Of a DNA stretch of 64,000 nt, positions 16,662-25,767 are shown one piece after another. How positions within the stretch are numbered: position 1 is the stretch's first letter; each line of letters starts with the position of its first letter. The DNA lies in the NCBI GenBank assembly GCA_036260375.1, contig DASZZZ010000017.1, positions 6,542 through 70,541 of the forward strand, in the 5' to 3' direction. The position numbers and the translations under genes were made by a program. Under the pieces are notes generated by a model that saw nothing but the letters and a program-made list of their open reading frames with translations, was not told the origin of the DNA and searched no databases. The stretch comes from DASZZZ01 sp036260375. Lineage in GTDB: Bacteria > Actinomycetota > CADDZG01 > WHSQ01.

Positions 16662-17588
16662 CTACGCGCTCCGGGCGCGCCCGTGCCGGCGCAGGACGCC
16701 GGCGAACTCGTCGCCGCGGTGTGCGACGCGCGCCAGCGTGCGGTGGGGCCCGAACGCGAGCGCGGCCCGGCCCCCGCCCGCGACGCGCTCGACCTCGTCC
16801 CACGACATCGGTGCCGACACGAGCGGCCACGACGTGATCCGCAGGGAGTACGGCGCCGCCGTCGATCGGAGCATGCTGTTCTGGCGCCAGTCGACGAGCA
16901 CCTTGCCGGCCCGTTCGGCGCGCGTCGCGCGCGCCGTGACGTCGTCCGGGCGCATGCGCGCGAGGCGCTCGGCGAGCGCGCGCGCGAACGCCTTGCACGC
17001 CTCGAACGACGTCCCGCTCACCGGCGCGCACACGTGGAGGCCTCCGGCCCCCGACGTCTTCACCGACGCGCGCAGGCCGGCGCGCCCGAGCTCGTCGCGC
17101 ACGAGCAACGCGACGCCGGACGTCCTCGCGACCGAGACGAGGGGGCCGGGGTCGAGGTCGAAGACGAGGGCGAGCGGATCGTCGAGGGCGTCGGCGCGGC
17201 CCGGCAACGGGTGCAGCTCGTAGGACCCCGCGTTGACGACCCAGAGGAGCGACGCGACGCCGTCGATCACGCAGCAGCGGAACGCTCCGTCGCCGCCCGC
17301 CTTCGGCACGGGGTGGACGCGCAGCCACGGCGGCGGCGCGGGGCAGTTGTTCTGGTACCAGACGCGCGCGTCGACGCCGCCGGGCGACCGGCGTAGCGTG
17401 AGCGGCCGGCCCTCGACGTGGGGCAGCAGCACCGGCGCGACGCGCGCGTAGTAGCGCAGAGCGTCGCGCTTCGTGAAGCCCGCGGCCGGCCAGATCACGC
17501 GCTCGAGGTTCGTCAGCCGCACGCGCGCGCCGTCGGCGTCTATTTCGGCGGAGCCGTCCGATCGCGCCACGACGTCGAGCGGCGTCAT
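16662..17588 (-). CDS. LigD-type NHEJ polymerase (archaeo-eukaryotic primase fold)
   Basis: A 308-residue stand-alone polymerase domain like that of LigD (PolDom). It begins with LTNLERVIWPAAGFTKRDAL, has the metal-binding DLD (Asp144, Asp146) in LVFDLDPG, the KTSGAGGLHV nucleotide segment and a third acidic position in VDWRQN (Asp233). It fills gaps with ribo- or deoxynucleotides during end joining. Its ATG overlaps the TGA of the ligase gene by four bases (ATGA), so polymerase and ligase are separate proteins made from one transcript. No Ku gene and no phosphoesterase domain are in the window. Confidence 0.9.
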   Translation of the reverse strand: MTPLDVVARSDGSAEIDADGARVRLTNLERVIWPAAGFTKRDALRYYARVAPVLLPHVEGRPLTLRRSPGGVDARVWYQNNCPAPPPWLRVHPVPKAGGDGAFRCCVIDGVASLLWVVNAGSYELHPLPGRADALDDPLALVFDLDPGPLVSVARTSGVALLVRDELGRAGLRASVKTSGAGGLHVCAPVSGTSFEACKAFARALAERLARMRPDDVTARATRAERAGKVLVDWRQNSMLRSTAAPYSLRITSWPLVSAPMSWDEVERVAGGGRAALAFGPHRTLARVAHRGDEFAGVLRRHGRARSA

Positions 17589-18631
17589 CCGGAGAACTGC
17601 TCCAGCGTGCACGACGCCGGGTCGCGGTCGGGGCGCCACCGGCGCCACCGCGGCGGGTGGCGGAAGCGACCGGCGTCGAAGTGGTCGTAGGCGACCTCGC
17701 ACACGCGCTCGGGGCGCAGCGGCACCCACGTCAGCGAGCCGCCGTCCGCCCACCGGCTCGCCACCCCGGGAAGGCGGCCGACCGGCCCCCCGGCGAGCGC
17801 GAAGCCCCGCTCCCATGGGTGACCGGCGACGTCGGCGACGAGAGGCCGCACGTCGTCGAGGAGCTCGTGCCGCAACGACGCTCGCAGCCCCGTGACGAGG
17901 CCGACGTGGCGCAGCGCGTCGCCCGTCCACACGCCGAGCAGCAGCGACCCGACGACCGGCTCGTCGCGGTGCCATCTGAAGCCCGCGACGACGCACTCTG
18001 CGGTCCGCTCGCGCTTGACCTTGACCAGCGCACGCGCGCCGGGGAGGTACGGCAGCCGCTCGTCCTTGGCCATGACGCCGTCGACGCCGGCGCTCCCGCC
18101 GTCGAGCCACCGGCGCGCCACGCGCGCGTCGCGCGTCGCGGGCGTCGGCAACACCGGCGGCGCGACGCCGTGGAGGATGCGCTCGAGCGCAGGGCGCCGG
18201 CGCGCGAACGGCTGCGTCCGCAGGTCGTCGCGGCCGGCGCCGAGGACGTCGAAGGCGACGAAGCAGGCGGGGGTCTCGCGGGCGAGGCGCTCGACCCGCG
18301 ACGCGGCCGGGTGGAGCCGCTGCAGCAGCGCCTCGAAGTCGGGGCCGTCGCGGCCTTCGACGACGATCTCGCCGTCGAGCACGACGGCGGTCCCCAGCGC
18401 CGCGAGCGCGTCGACGAGCTCGGGGAAGTAGCGCCCGAGCGGGCGCAGGTTGCGGCTCGTGAGGACGACACCGGACGGCGACGCGAACGCCAGGCACCGG
18501 AAGCCGTCCCACTTGGGCTCGTAGAAATACGGTCCCTCGGGTAGGACGCGCTCGAGACGCGCCAGCATGGGCGCTATCGGGGGCGGGGGGACGGTGTCGA
18601 CGTCGATCATCGTGTCGTGGCGGGAGGCCAT
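17585..18631 (-). CDS. ATP-dependent DNA ligase (LigC/LigD-ligase type)
   Basis: A 348-residue nucleotidyltransferase/OB-fold ligase that seals DNA nicks using ATP. Motif I is EPKWDGFR with the AMP-accepting Lys40. Motif III-like FVAFDVL, motif IV EGVDGVMAK-type (here AGVDGVMAK) and motif V LVKVKRER are all present. The C-terminal OB domain holds the LLLGVWTGDALRHVG strands. GGAG stands six bases before the ATG at 18631. It precedes and overlaps the LigD-type polymerase gene. Its start region overlaps the divergent sulfotransferase frame by up to 15 bases if the GTG at 18617 is used. Confidence 0.9.
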   Translation of the reverse strand: MASRHDTMIDVDTVPPPPIAPMLARLERVLPEGPYFYEPKWDGFRCLAFASPSGVVLTSRNLRPLGRYFPELVDALAALGTAVVLDGEIVVEGRDGPDFEALLQRLHPAASRVERLARETPACFVAFDVLGAGRDDLRTQPFARRRPALERILHGVAPPVLPTPATRDARVARRWLDGGSAGVDGVMAKDERLPYLPGARALVKVKRERTAECVVAGFRWHRDEPVVGSLLLGVWTGDALRHVGLVTGLRASLRHELLDDVRPLVADVAGHPWERGFALAGGPVGRLPGVASRWADGGSLTWVPLRPERVCEVAYDHFDAGRFRHPPRWRRWRPDRDPASCTLEQFSG

Positions 18632-19477
18632 GATGCTCCATCTGCGGCGTTACTCGCCACGCCGGCGCGGGCCGCGCCGGTGAGCGCGCACGGCGCCGGC
18701 GCGCGCCGGCCGGGGGCGCTGCCGAACCTCGTCGTCGTCGGGGCGATGAAGTCGGGGACGAGCGCGCTGCACGCACTGCTCGACCGCCATCCGCAGATCG
18801 CGATGTCCGACCCGAAAGAGCTCAACTTCTTCTTCGGCCCCCCGGTCCTGCCGCGGGAGCTGGCCGCGATGCGGCCCGCCAAACGGGCGCGCGACGTCGC
18901 GTGGCAGATCGGCAACAGGTATCGCGGCGTGGCGTGGTACGCGCGCCATTGGGGGCCGGACGCGCCGGTGCGCGGCGAGTCGTCGCCCGGGTACACGTCG
19001 CCGGACCGTCCCGAGGTCGCGGCCCGCATGGCGTCGTTGCTGCCCGACGCGCGCCTCGTGTACATCGTCCGCGACCCCATCGAGCGCGCGCTGTCGCAGT
19101 ATCGCCACCACCGCGCCGACGGCAGCGAGCGGCGTCCGATCGACGACGCGCTCCTCGACCCCCACAGCCAGTACCTCGCGCGCAGCCACTACTACGAGCG
19201 TCTGGAGCCCTTCGTCGACCGCTTCGGCGCGCGCCGCGTCGCCGTCGTGTCGCAAGAGGAGCTCGCGGTCGACCCGCGCTCGGCGTTGCGGCGCGTGTTC
19301 GAGCACGCGGGCGCGGACCCGTCCGTGCGCGTGGACGTCGGCGCCGCCCCGGTCGCGCGCCCCGATCGCCCGCACGCCGGGGACCGCCTGCGGGCTCGGC
19401 TCGTGGAGGCGCTGCGCGACGACGCCGCACGCTTGCGCGAGCTCGCGGGCCGCGACTTCCCGCTCTGGTCGGTCTGA
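18617..19477 (+). CDS. PAPS-dependent sulfotransferase domain protein
   Basis: A 286-residue sulfotransferase of the heparan-sulfate/StaL-like group. The 5'-phosphosulfate loop is VVGAMKSGTSALHALLDRHP and the 3'-phosphate loop is YIVRDPIERALSQYRHH. Such enzymes move a sulfate from PAPS to a hydroxyl of a sugar, lipid or natural product. Two GTG starts are possible: 18617, which overlaps the divergent ligase start, or 18680, which begins closer to the conserved domain; neither has a strong ribosome site. The gene ends seven bases before the convergent MFS gene. No PAPS synthesis gene is near. Confidence 0.85.
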   Translation: MAGGHDAPSAALLATPARAAPVSAHGAGARRPGALPNLVVVGAMKSGTSALHALLDRHPQIAMSDPKELNFFFGPPVLPRELAAMRPAKRARDVAWQIGNRYRGVAWYARHWGPDAPVRGESSPGYTSPDRPEVAARMASLLPDARLVYIVRDPIERALSQYRHHRADGSERRPIDDALLDPHSQYLARSHYYERLEPFVDRFGARRVAVVSQEELAVDPRSALRRVFEHAGADPSVRVDVGAAPVARPDRPHAGDRLRARLVEALRDDAARLRELAGRDFPLWSV

Positions 19478-19484
19478 GCGCGCG

Positions 19485-20717
19485 TCAGCGCCGCATCGTC
19501 TCGGCGGTGCGCGCGACGAGGACGAGCGCGACGGCGACCGGCGCCGCGGCGAGCGCGAACGCCCACCGGAACCCGAAGCCCGACGCGATCGAGCCGACGA
19601 GCACGGGCGCGACGAAGAACGACAGGTCTCCGGCGAAGCGGAACATCCCGACGCCGATCCCCGAGCGCTCCTCGGGCACGACGTCGGACAGCATCGCGGC
19701 GGGCGGCACGCCGGCGAAGCCGGACGCGATCCCCAGCACCGCCATGACGGCGCCGAACGCGACGATCGTGGGGGCGAACGCGACCGCGGCCGCCAGCACC
19801 GACAGCGCGGCCAGCGACGGCACGAGCACCGCCTTGCGCCCGTGGCGGTCGGCGAGCGTCCCGGCCGGGTACAGCACCACGAACTCCGTCGCGAGCGTGA
19901 TGCTGAAGACGACGCCGATGCCGGCGGGCGACATCCCGAACTCGTCGGACGCGAACAGCGGCACGAGCGTGTCGAACAACGCCGCGACGACCCACATGTA
20001 GGCGAAGTTGACGACGATCGTCGTGACGACCTCGCGGCGCCGCAACAGCTCGACGACGGCTCCGCGCGCGCGGGTCGCGCGGGCCGCGTCGTGCGGCGCC
20101 GTCTCGGCCGGGGCGGCACGGCGCGGCTCGGGCACGAGACGCCAGTACAGCACCGCGGCGAGCGCGAGCAGCGCGGCGTACGCGTGCAGGGGGCTCGCGA
20201 GTCCGAACGTCTCCGCGAGCACGCCGCCCACGAACCCCCCTGCGACGAGACCGGCGTTGAACGAGCCGTAGAACAGGCCGAGCGTGCGCGCCATGCGGTC
20301 GCGCGGCACCGTCCGCAGGAGGTAGCTGTACTGGGCGGCGATCATCACGGCCGAGCCCATGCCCCCCACCGACCAGGCCAGCACCGCGGCCCAGTACGCG
20401 GGCGCGAGCCCCGTCGCCGCCGAGCACACCGCGAGCAACGCGAGCCCGCCCGACGACGCGCGGCGCTCGCCGACGCGGTCGATGATCGAGCCCGCCACCG
20501 CGCCCGCGCCGAGGCGCGCGAGGCCGAACCCGCTCACGATGAAGCCGGCGGCGGCGTAGCCGACCCCGAAGCTGCGCGCGTACAGCGGCAGCACCGGAAG
20601 CACGATCCCGAGGCCGAACATCATCACGAACGACAGCGCGATGACGGTCGTCACGGCGCGGTCCGACAGGATGTCGCGCACGCCGGCGGAGCGGTTGCTC
20701 TCGGTGGTGGACGTCAT
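19485..20717 (-). CDS. MFS transporter
   Basis: A 410-residue, 12-helix major facilitator. TM1 carries FVMMFGLGIVLPVLPLYA, the loop-2 motif A appears as GSIIDRVGERR, and the mirrored copy after the central loop as GTLADRHGRKA. The middle loop (residues ~195-220) is charged and alanine-rich. The N-terminal ~20 residues before TM1 are polar. This subgroup resembles drug/proton antiporters of the DHA1 kind. Its ATG at 20717 is read as the start because upstream in-frame codons would add a basic stretch. The substrate is unknown; the sulfotransferase convergent to it is not necessarily linked. Confidence 0.85.
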   Translation of the reverse strand: MTSTTESNRSAGVRDILSDRAVTTVIALSFVMMFGLGIVLPVLPLYARSFGVGYAAAGFIVSGFGLARLGAGAVAGSIIDRVGERRASSGGLALLAVCSAATGLAPAYWAAVLAWSVGGMGSAVMIAAQYSYLLRTVPRDRMARTLGLFYGSFNAGLVAGGFVGGVLAETFGLASPLHAYAALLALAAVLYWRLVPEPRRAAPAETAPHDAARATRARGAVVELLRRREVVTTIVVNFAYMWVVAALFDTLVPLFASDEFGMSPAGIGVVFSITLATEFVVLYPAGTLADRHGRKAVLVPSLAALSVLAAAVAFAPTIVAFGAVMAVLGIASGFAGVPPAAMLSDVVPEERSGIGVGMFRFAGDLSFFVAPVLVGSIASGFGFRWAFALAAAPVAVALVLVARTAETMRR

Positions 20718-20776
20718 GGCCCGACCGTATCGGGACGCGGTGACACTCCATGACACGAGCGCCCGTCGAATCCGTA

Positions 20777-20806
20777 TTGACCCTTTCGCGCGCCGGGTGC
20801 TTTGAT
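20777..20806 (+). promoter_or_regulatory. Possible promoter for the peptidoglycan peptidase
   Basis: TTGACC (20777-20782) and TTTGAT (20801-20806) are 18 bases apart in the otherwise unremarkable 287-base gap between the MFS gene and the LAS-type peptidase. Only sequence resemblance supports it, and it would give a ~190-base leader. Confidence 0.3.
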
Positions 20807-21004
20807 CGCGCGGCTGGGTGAACGAGGAGGCCGTGGTGCCCGAGTCACCTCCCCCATGACCGCCGACCTTCCGGGCGGGCCGGGCGACGCGGTGGGCACC
20901 GGACGAGCACCTTGCGAGCACCGCGCTCGAGGCGGTGCGACGACGGGGCGGACGGGATCGATTCGCGGCGCGGCGGACGAGCGACACGACCAGGAGGTGC
21001 GACG

Positions 21005-21607
21005 GTGAACCATCCCTTGCTCAAGCGTGGATCGAAGGGCGTCGAGGTCCGGCGCCTGCAGAGCGCCCTGCGCGACGCGGGCTTCTCGCTCGACGTCGAC
21101 GGCGACTTCGGCGAGCGGACCGAAGCCGCGGTGCGGGACTTCCAGCGAAAGAAGGAGCTCGACGTCGACGGCGTCGTCGGCGACGACACGTGGAAGGCGC
21201 TGCGCAAGTTCCTCGGCGACAAGGCCGACGAGCGGCTCAACCAAGTCGGCAGCGTCGTCGAGCTCGGGCACTGGATGCAGGACCGCGGCTTCGTCGTGTC
21301 GGAGCATCCGTCGTTCGGCATCGTGCACCAGGTGCACACGACCGGCTCGCTGCACTACGTCGCCCAGGCCCTCGACGTGAACCACAACTTCCACTCGGCC
21401 GACGACGCGCGCGAGTGGGCGAACGAGACCGAGGCGCTGAAGTGGCTCTACGACCGCGTCCTGCGCGCCGCGCGCAAGCACGACTGGCCCCTCGACGAGA
21501 TGTTCTTCGACGGCTTCGGGTTCAAGAAGGAGGCGCCGGGCTCCAACTCGCCGATCGGCGGGCACGACACGCATCTGCACGTCGGCTTCTTCGCCAAGAC
21601 GTGGTGA
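21005..21607 (+). CDS. Peptidoglycan-binding domain plus M15/LAS-type peptidase
   Basis: A 200-residue protein. Residues ~5-65 form a PG_binding_1 domain (LKRGSKGVEVRRLQSAL, then GDFGERTEAAVRDFQ and VDGVVGDDTWKAL). The rest resembles LAS/M15-type zinc peptidases: GSLHYVAQALDVN gives a HxxxxxxD pair, and GGHDTHLHVGF gives the closing HxH. Such enzymes cleave peptide cross-links in the cell wall. No signal peptide is seen with the GTG at 21005, which has a strong AGGAGG, so export is unclear. It may leave by another route or act on lysis, like an endolysin. Confidence 0.8.
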   Translation: MNHPLLKRGSKGVEVRRLQSALRDAGFSLDVDGDFGERTEAAVRDFQRKKELDVDGVVGDDTWKALRKFLGDKADERLNQVGSVVELGHWMQDRGFVVSEHPSFGIVHQVHTTGSLHYVAQALDVNHNFHSADDAREWANETEALKWLYDRVLRAARKHDWPLDEMFFDGFGFKKEAPGSNSPIGGHDTHLHVGFFAKTW

Positions 21608-21611
21608 GGGC

Positions 21612-21654
21612 CGCGCCCGTCGCGCCCGCTCCGTGAGCGGACGCGACGGGCGCG
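21612..21654. terminator. Long hairpin between convergent genes
   Basis: CGCGCCCGTCGCG (21612-21624) and CGCGACGGGCGCG (21642-21654) pair perfectly over 13 bp. The loop contains a second 5-bp stem (CCGCT/AGCGG). It lies between the stops at 21607 and 21668 and can stop transcripts from both sides. Confidence 0.8.
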
Positions 21655-21667
21655 ATCCGGGCGGCGG

Positions 21668-24082
21668 CTAGTCCGACGCCGTCCAGTAGAGCGCTGCGGC
21701 GACCTGCGCGAACAGGCCCTTCGGGTGGTCGCGGAACAACGGGTTCGTCCCGAACAGCACCGCGCGGCCCCCGTCCGACGTCCCGTGCACGATCGACGCG
21801 TGGCCGGCCGCGTCGTCCTGCCCGCTACCGGCGCGCGCGCCGCTGCAGTCGTTGGCGCCTGCCTCGTCGTCGCCGAGCCAGTGCCCGCCGACGAAGAAGT
21901 CGCCCGGCGCGAAGCGCTCCGACACGGCCACCCCGGGACCGAGCTCGGTGAACCACAGCGGGTCGTACACGAACGAGGTGTCGTGCGGCGCGTAGCTCGC
22001 CGTGACGGGCGAGCCGCCCGGGTGCTCGACCTCGACGACGCCGTTGGCGATCGAGCACCACGGCCCCGCGCCCGTGTCGACGGGCAGCACGCCCGCGGCG
22101 TCGTTGAACGCGACGCCCTCGAAGCCGCGGCCGACCAGCCCGCCGCCCGAGGCGAGGAAGTCGTCGACCTCGGCGCGCGCGGTCGCGCCGAGCGACTCGT
22201 AGTCGAGGCCCGACGACACCATGAGCACGTCGTAGCCCGACAGGTCGAAGCCGGCGTCGAGGTCGTCGCCGGTCACGGGGTCGACCTCGAACCCGAGCTG
22301 GTCGAGGACGAAGAGCTCCGAGCCCTCGACCGCGGCGGCGATCTCGGGCCGCTCGAGCGGGGCGCGGTCGTCGGGCGCGCGCCGCAGCGCGTCGAAGTCG
22401 AGCCCGTACGTCGCCGCGAGCGTCGTGAGCTCCGGCTTGGCGTCGGCCGGCACGAGCACGCGCCCGTCGTCGGTGCGCTCGAGCGAGAAGCTCATGTCGA
22501 GCAGGTCGTTGACCGCCAGGACCGCGGCCACGTCGTCGAGCTCGAGGGCGTACGCCGCAGCCCGCCCCCCGTCCACGCCGCCGTCGGCCTCCTGCCCACC
22601 GCGCAGACGCACCGCGCGGACGTCGAAGTCGGTCCCGCGCGCGACGACGTCGACGGTCGCCCCCCACAGCAGCGAGTGGCTCCAGCCGGAGATGTCGTAC
22701 ATCTGCGGGACGCGGTCGCTGATGTCGTGGCCGCGCTCGAGCATCGTGTTCGCGAGCCCGCGCTTGGGCTGGTTCATGTCGACGACGTACGAGTCGCGCG
22801 GGTACGTCTCTCCGCCGACGGTGAACGACTCCGTCGCGCGCCACACCTGTACGTCGTTGACGAGGAGATGGTTGACGAGGCGCGCCGCGGCGGTCTCGCT
22901 GCGCTGACCGCCGCCGACCGGGATGACGTACGCCTCGGGGAACGTCGTCGTGTAGACGTCCTCCGGCCCCCACAGCCCGCCGAACGGGATCGGCACGCCG
23001 GGCTCGCCGGCCGTGCCGCGCCGGAAGATCTCGATCTGGTCGCGCACCATGCCGAGCCGGTTCTCGGACGCGAACTCGAGCGCCTCCCACACCGCGCCGA
23101 CGTGCCAGCGCGTGTTGATCTCGGCGCGCCGGCGCCGCTCCTCCGGCGGGAGGTTGACCGCCGAGTTGTTGACTCGCAGCGGCGACTCGAGCGTGTGGCC
23201 GTAGGAGCCGTGGTACATGGCGTACATCGGCGTGAAGATCGGGGGCCAGTCGTCCCAGTCGCCGGGCGCGAAGTCGCGGTACGGGATCCACGGCTCGAGC
23301 CCCGTCGCGGCCTCGCTGCCGGCCGCCATCGCCTCGGCCTGGTCGAAGGCCCACTTGATGTAGAGGTCGTACTCGTAGTTGGGGTTGTGCGGCGGCGTCG
23401 CCGGCTCGATGAGCCCGCCCGGGCCGACGTAGCCGTGCAGGTCGAGCGTCACCATCGGGTTCCACTCGGCGAGCAGCCGCTGCGTGATCGAGGACTCCGG
23501 CTGCGACAGCGTGGCGAAGTCGCGGTTGAGGTCGAAGTCGTTGACGTTGCGGCGCTGTCCGAGAACGCGTCCGTCGGGGTTCTGCACGACGTTGAACAGC
23601 ACGATCGTGTTGCGCAGGATCTTGCGGGTCTCGGCGTCGTCCGAGAACGCGAGCTGCTCGATCAGGCGCAGCGAGGCGTCGACGCCCTCCCACTCGTTGC
23701 CGTGGATCGAGCCGTTGACGAACACCGGCACCTTGAAGTCACGGAACTCGTCGATGCGGCGCTGCGCCGCCGCGGGGTCGCGCAGCATGAGGTTGCGCAG
23801 CGCCATGTAGCGCCCGAGGCGGCCGAACGAGCGCGGCTCGCTCACCATCGCGAGGTAGAGGTCGCGGCCCTGCACCGACTCCCCGATCACCTCCACCTTG
23901 ACCCGCTCGCTCGCGGTGTCGATGGCGCGCAGCCGCGGCCCGATCTCGTGGTACGCGACGAGACCCGGGGGCAGGTCCTCGTTGACCTCCGCGGGAGGGT
24001 TCCACGGGTCCGCGCCCATGACCGGCGCGACCGCGCCGGCGAGCAGTACGAGAGACGAGACCAGCACCCACAGCCGCCGCAT
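21668..24082 (-). CDS. Secreted M14 family zinc carboxypeptidase
   Basis: An 804-residue exported peptidase. Signal peptide MRRLWVLVSSLVLLAGAVAP ends near GADPW. Zinc ligands: HxxE in NGSIHGNEWEGVD and the third His in TLDLHGYVG; DLNRDF and NPDGRV follow the family pattern. The C-terminal third (after ~residue 570) is an α/β region with YDVLMVSSGLDYESLG and DDFLASGGGLVGRGFEGV, like the amidotransferase-like tail of the M14 protein at 13389-16406. This suggests the two are distant paralogues. Start chosen at the ATG at 24082, which has GGAGGG upstream. It may degrade extracellular protein together with the M28 and other M14 enzymes. Confidence 0.85.
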   Translation of the reverse strand: MRRLWVLVSSLVLLAGAVAPVMGADPWNPPAEVNEDLPPGLVAYHEIGPRLRAIDTASERVKVEVIGESVQGRDLYLAMVSEPRSFGRLGRYMALRNLMLRDPAAAQRRIDEFRDFKVPVFVNGSIHGNEWEGVDASLRLIEQLAFSDDAETRKILRNTIVLFNVVQNPDGRVLGQRRNVNDFDLNRDFATLSQPESSITQRLLAEWNPMVTLDLHGYVGPGGLIEPATPPHNPNYEYDLYIKWAFDQAEAMAAGSEAATGLEPWIPYRDFAPGDWDDWPPIFTPMYAMYHGSYGHTLESPLRVNNSAVNLPPEERRRRAEINTRWHVGAVWEALEFASENRLGMVRDQIEIFRRGTAGEPGVPIPFGGLWGPEDVYTTTFPEAYVIPVGGGQRSETAAARLVNHLLVNDVQVWRATESFTVGGETYPRDSYVVDMNQPKRGLANTMLERGHDISDRVPQMYDISGWSHSLLWGATVDVVARGTDFDVRAVRLRGGQEADGGVDGGRAAAYALELDDVAAVLAVNDLLDMSFSLERTDDGRVLVPADAKPELTTLAATYGLDFDALRRAPDDRAPLERPEIAAAVEGSELFVLDQLGFEVDPVTGDDLDAGFDLSGYDVLMVSSGLDYESLGATARAEVDDFLASGGGLVGRGFEGVAFNDAAGVLPVDTGAGPWCSIANGVVEVEHPGGSPVTASYAPHDTSFVYDPLWFTELGPGVAVSERFAPGDFFVGGHWLGDDEAGANDCSGARAGSGQDDAAGHASIVHGTSDGGRAVLFGTNPLFRDHPKGLFAQVAAALYWTASD

Positions 24083-24210
24083 GAGAACCCTCCGAGAGCT
24101 TGCGCGGGCGGCGAGCGCCGCCCCCAGGTGTACGCCGAGGGCGCCAGCATCCGCCCGCGCGGACCGGCGCGTCAAGGCGCGTGGCGGCGCGGCGTGGTAG
24201 ACCCTCGACC

Positions 24211-24822
24211 ATGACTCGGACCGGCCCCGAGAGCGAGCCGCGGGCGGCGGGCGCGGACCTCGGCGAGCACCTCGACGCGGTCCTGATCGGCGGCATGGAG
24301 CCCGTCATCGTCGAGCTCGTCGACTACCGGCCCGAGTGGCCGCGCACCTTCGAGTCCGAGCGCAACCGGCTGCGCGCCGCGGTCGGGCCCGTCGCCCGCC
24401 GGATCGAGCACGTGGGTTCGACATCGGTCCCGCGGCTCGCCGCGAAGGACGTCGTCGACGTCGTCATGACCGTGGACGACGTCGAGCAGGAGTCCTACGC
24501 CCGCCCGGTCGAGGCGCTCGGCTACGCGCTGCGCGTGCGCGAGCCGGGACACCGCTGCTACCGGCTGATGGACCCGCGCGTGAACCTCCACGTATGGGGC
24601 GACGACGACCCCGAGGTCGCCAAGTACCTCGCGTTCCGCGACCGCCTGCGCGCTCACGACGAGGACCGCGCGCTCTACGAGCGCGTCAAGCGCGACCTCG
24701 CGGGCCGCGAGTACGACGACGTCAACTTCTACGCCGACGCCAAGGGCGAGGTCATCCACGAGATCCTCGCGCGCGCCGAGCGGTCCGGGGGCAGGACCTC
24801 GCCGGCCCAGCGTCCGACGTAG
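24211..24822 (+). CDS. GrpB family protein (COG2320)
   Basis: A 203-residue nucleotidyltransferase-fold protein. After an N-terminal ~30-residue extension, the family core runs from VELVDYRPEWPRTFESERNRL through IEHVGSTSVPRLAAKDVVDV, where GSTSVP is the nucleotidyltransferase-like GS motif, to CYRLMDPRVNLHVW and the C-terminal helix. GrpB proteins are related to minimal nucleotidyltransferases and to coenzyme-A kinase fusions; their reaction is not well established. The ATG at 24211 was chosen; ORF space upstream overlaps the divergent M14 gene. No ribosome site is visible, so the transcript may be leaderless. Confidence 0.85.
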   Translation: MTRTGPESEPRAAGADLGEHLDAVLIGGMEPVIVELVDYRPEWPRTFESERNRLRAAVGPVARRIEHVGSTSVPRLAAKDVVDVVMTVDDVEQESYARPVEALGYALRVREPGHRCYRLMDPRVNLHVWGDDDPEVAKYLAFRDRLRAHDEDRALYERVKRDLAGREYDDVNFYADAKGEVIHEILARAERSGGRTSPAQRPT

Positions 24823-24987
24823 ATCGCCGACGTGCGACCGCCACGGCAGAATGGGCCGGTGCGTCGCCGGAAGGCTCCACGACACGTCCCGCGCGCTCGG
24901 CGACGCATCGCGCGCTTCCAACCAACTGGACACGGCGCCCGCCGCGCGCACATAATCGCCCCCAACCTACTCCTTGGAAGGTTTCGG

Positions 24988-25767
24988 ATGCAGCGTGCAA
25001 GCTACTTCCCGTGCGCGACGGCGCACGTGCGCGACGGTACGCACGGGGTGGCCGAAGCCGCGGTGGCGCTCGTGGCGGTACCACCGCGCCTAGCCGGCGC
25101 CATCGCCGAGGCCCTCGACCGCAAGGGGTTCGTGTGCGTCGTGACGTTCGCGCCCGGTCGCGTCCTGAAGTGCCTGGTCGAGGCGGCCGTCGACGTCGCC
25201 ATCGTCGACCTCGACTACGTGCCGCTCGAGCGAGCCGTCGTCGAGGCCGCGCGCGACGGCTCGCCGGTCCCGTTGGTGGAGGTCGCACGCGCCGCGGTCC
25301 CCGGTCGGGCTCGCGCCGCCGTGACGCGCGGGTCCATAGACGCCCTCGCCGATCGCGCTCTGCTCGCTGCTCGCCGCAGGGCGCGGTCGGAGGACGCGCT
25401 CCAGTGGGGCGCGCTGACGCTCGACGTCCCGAGCCGGCGCGCGTGGTGGCGTTCGGTCCCGATCGACCTGACCGCGCTGCAGTTCAGGATCCTGCGAACG
25501 CTCGTGGCGGCGCGCGGCGCCGTCGTCACGGGCGAGGACCTCGCGCGCGTCGTCTGGGGGACGTCGGCCTTCCACGACCACGAACGGCTGCTCGCCCACG
25601 TCCGCAGGATCCGCAAGCGCATCGAGAGCGATCCGTCACGTCCGCGCTTCCTGCTCACCGTGCGCGGCGAGGGCTTCCGCCTCGCGGCCGACGACGACGC
25701 CGTCCGTAGCGAGGAGCCGGCGTACTCGCTACGGACGCGTGAGATGGACGCGACCACGACGCTCTAG
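24988..25767 (+). CDS. OmpR/PhoB-type winged-helix regulator with degenerate receiver
   Basis: A 259-residue regulator. The C-terminal ~95 residues are a clear Trans_reg_C domain: WGALTLDVPSRRAWW, LTALQFRILRTLVAARG, then LLAHVRRIRKRIESDP and FLLTVRGEGFRLA. The N-terminal ~120 residues look receiver-like with an Asp in VAIVDLDYV, but the usual acidic pair after β1 and the conserved Lys are missing. It may therefore respond to something other than phosphorylation. The ATG at 24988 has GGAAGG upstream. No histidine kinase is adjacent. It shares its final CTAG with the convergent small membrane protein gene. Confidence 0.82.
   Translation: MQRASYFPCATAHVRDGTHGVAEAAVALVAVPPRLAGAIAEALDRKGFVCVVTFAPGRVLKCLVEAAVDVAIVDLDYVPLERAVVEAARDGSPVPLVEVARAAVPGRARAAVTRGSIDALADRALLAARRRARSEDALQWGALTLDVPSRRAWWRSVPIDLTALQFRILRTLVAARGAVVTGEDLARVVWGTSAFHDHERLLAHVRRIRKRIESDPSRPRFLLTVRGEGFRLAADDDAVRSEEPAYSLRTREMDATTTL

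Noticed and set aside
21725..24214. An 829-residue frame opposite the second M14 peptidase
   Set aside because: Antisense shadow with no motif; the real gene is on the minus strand.
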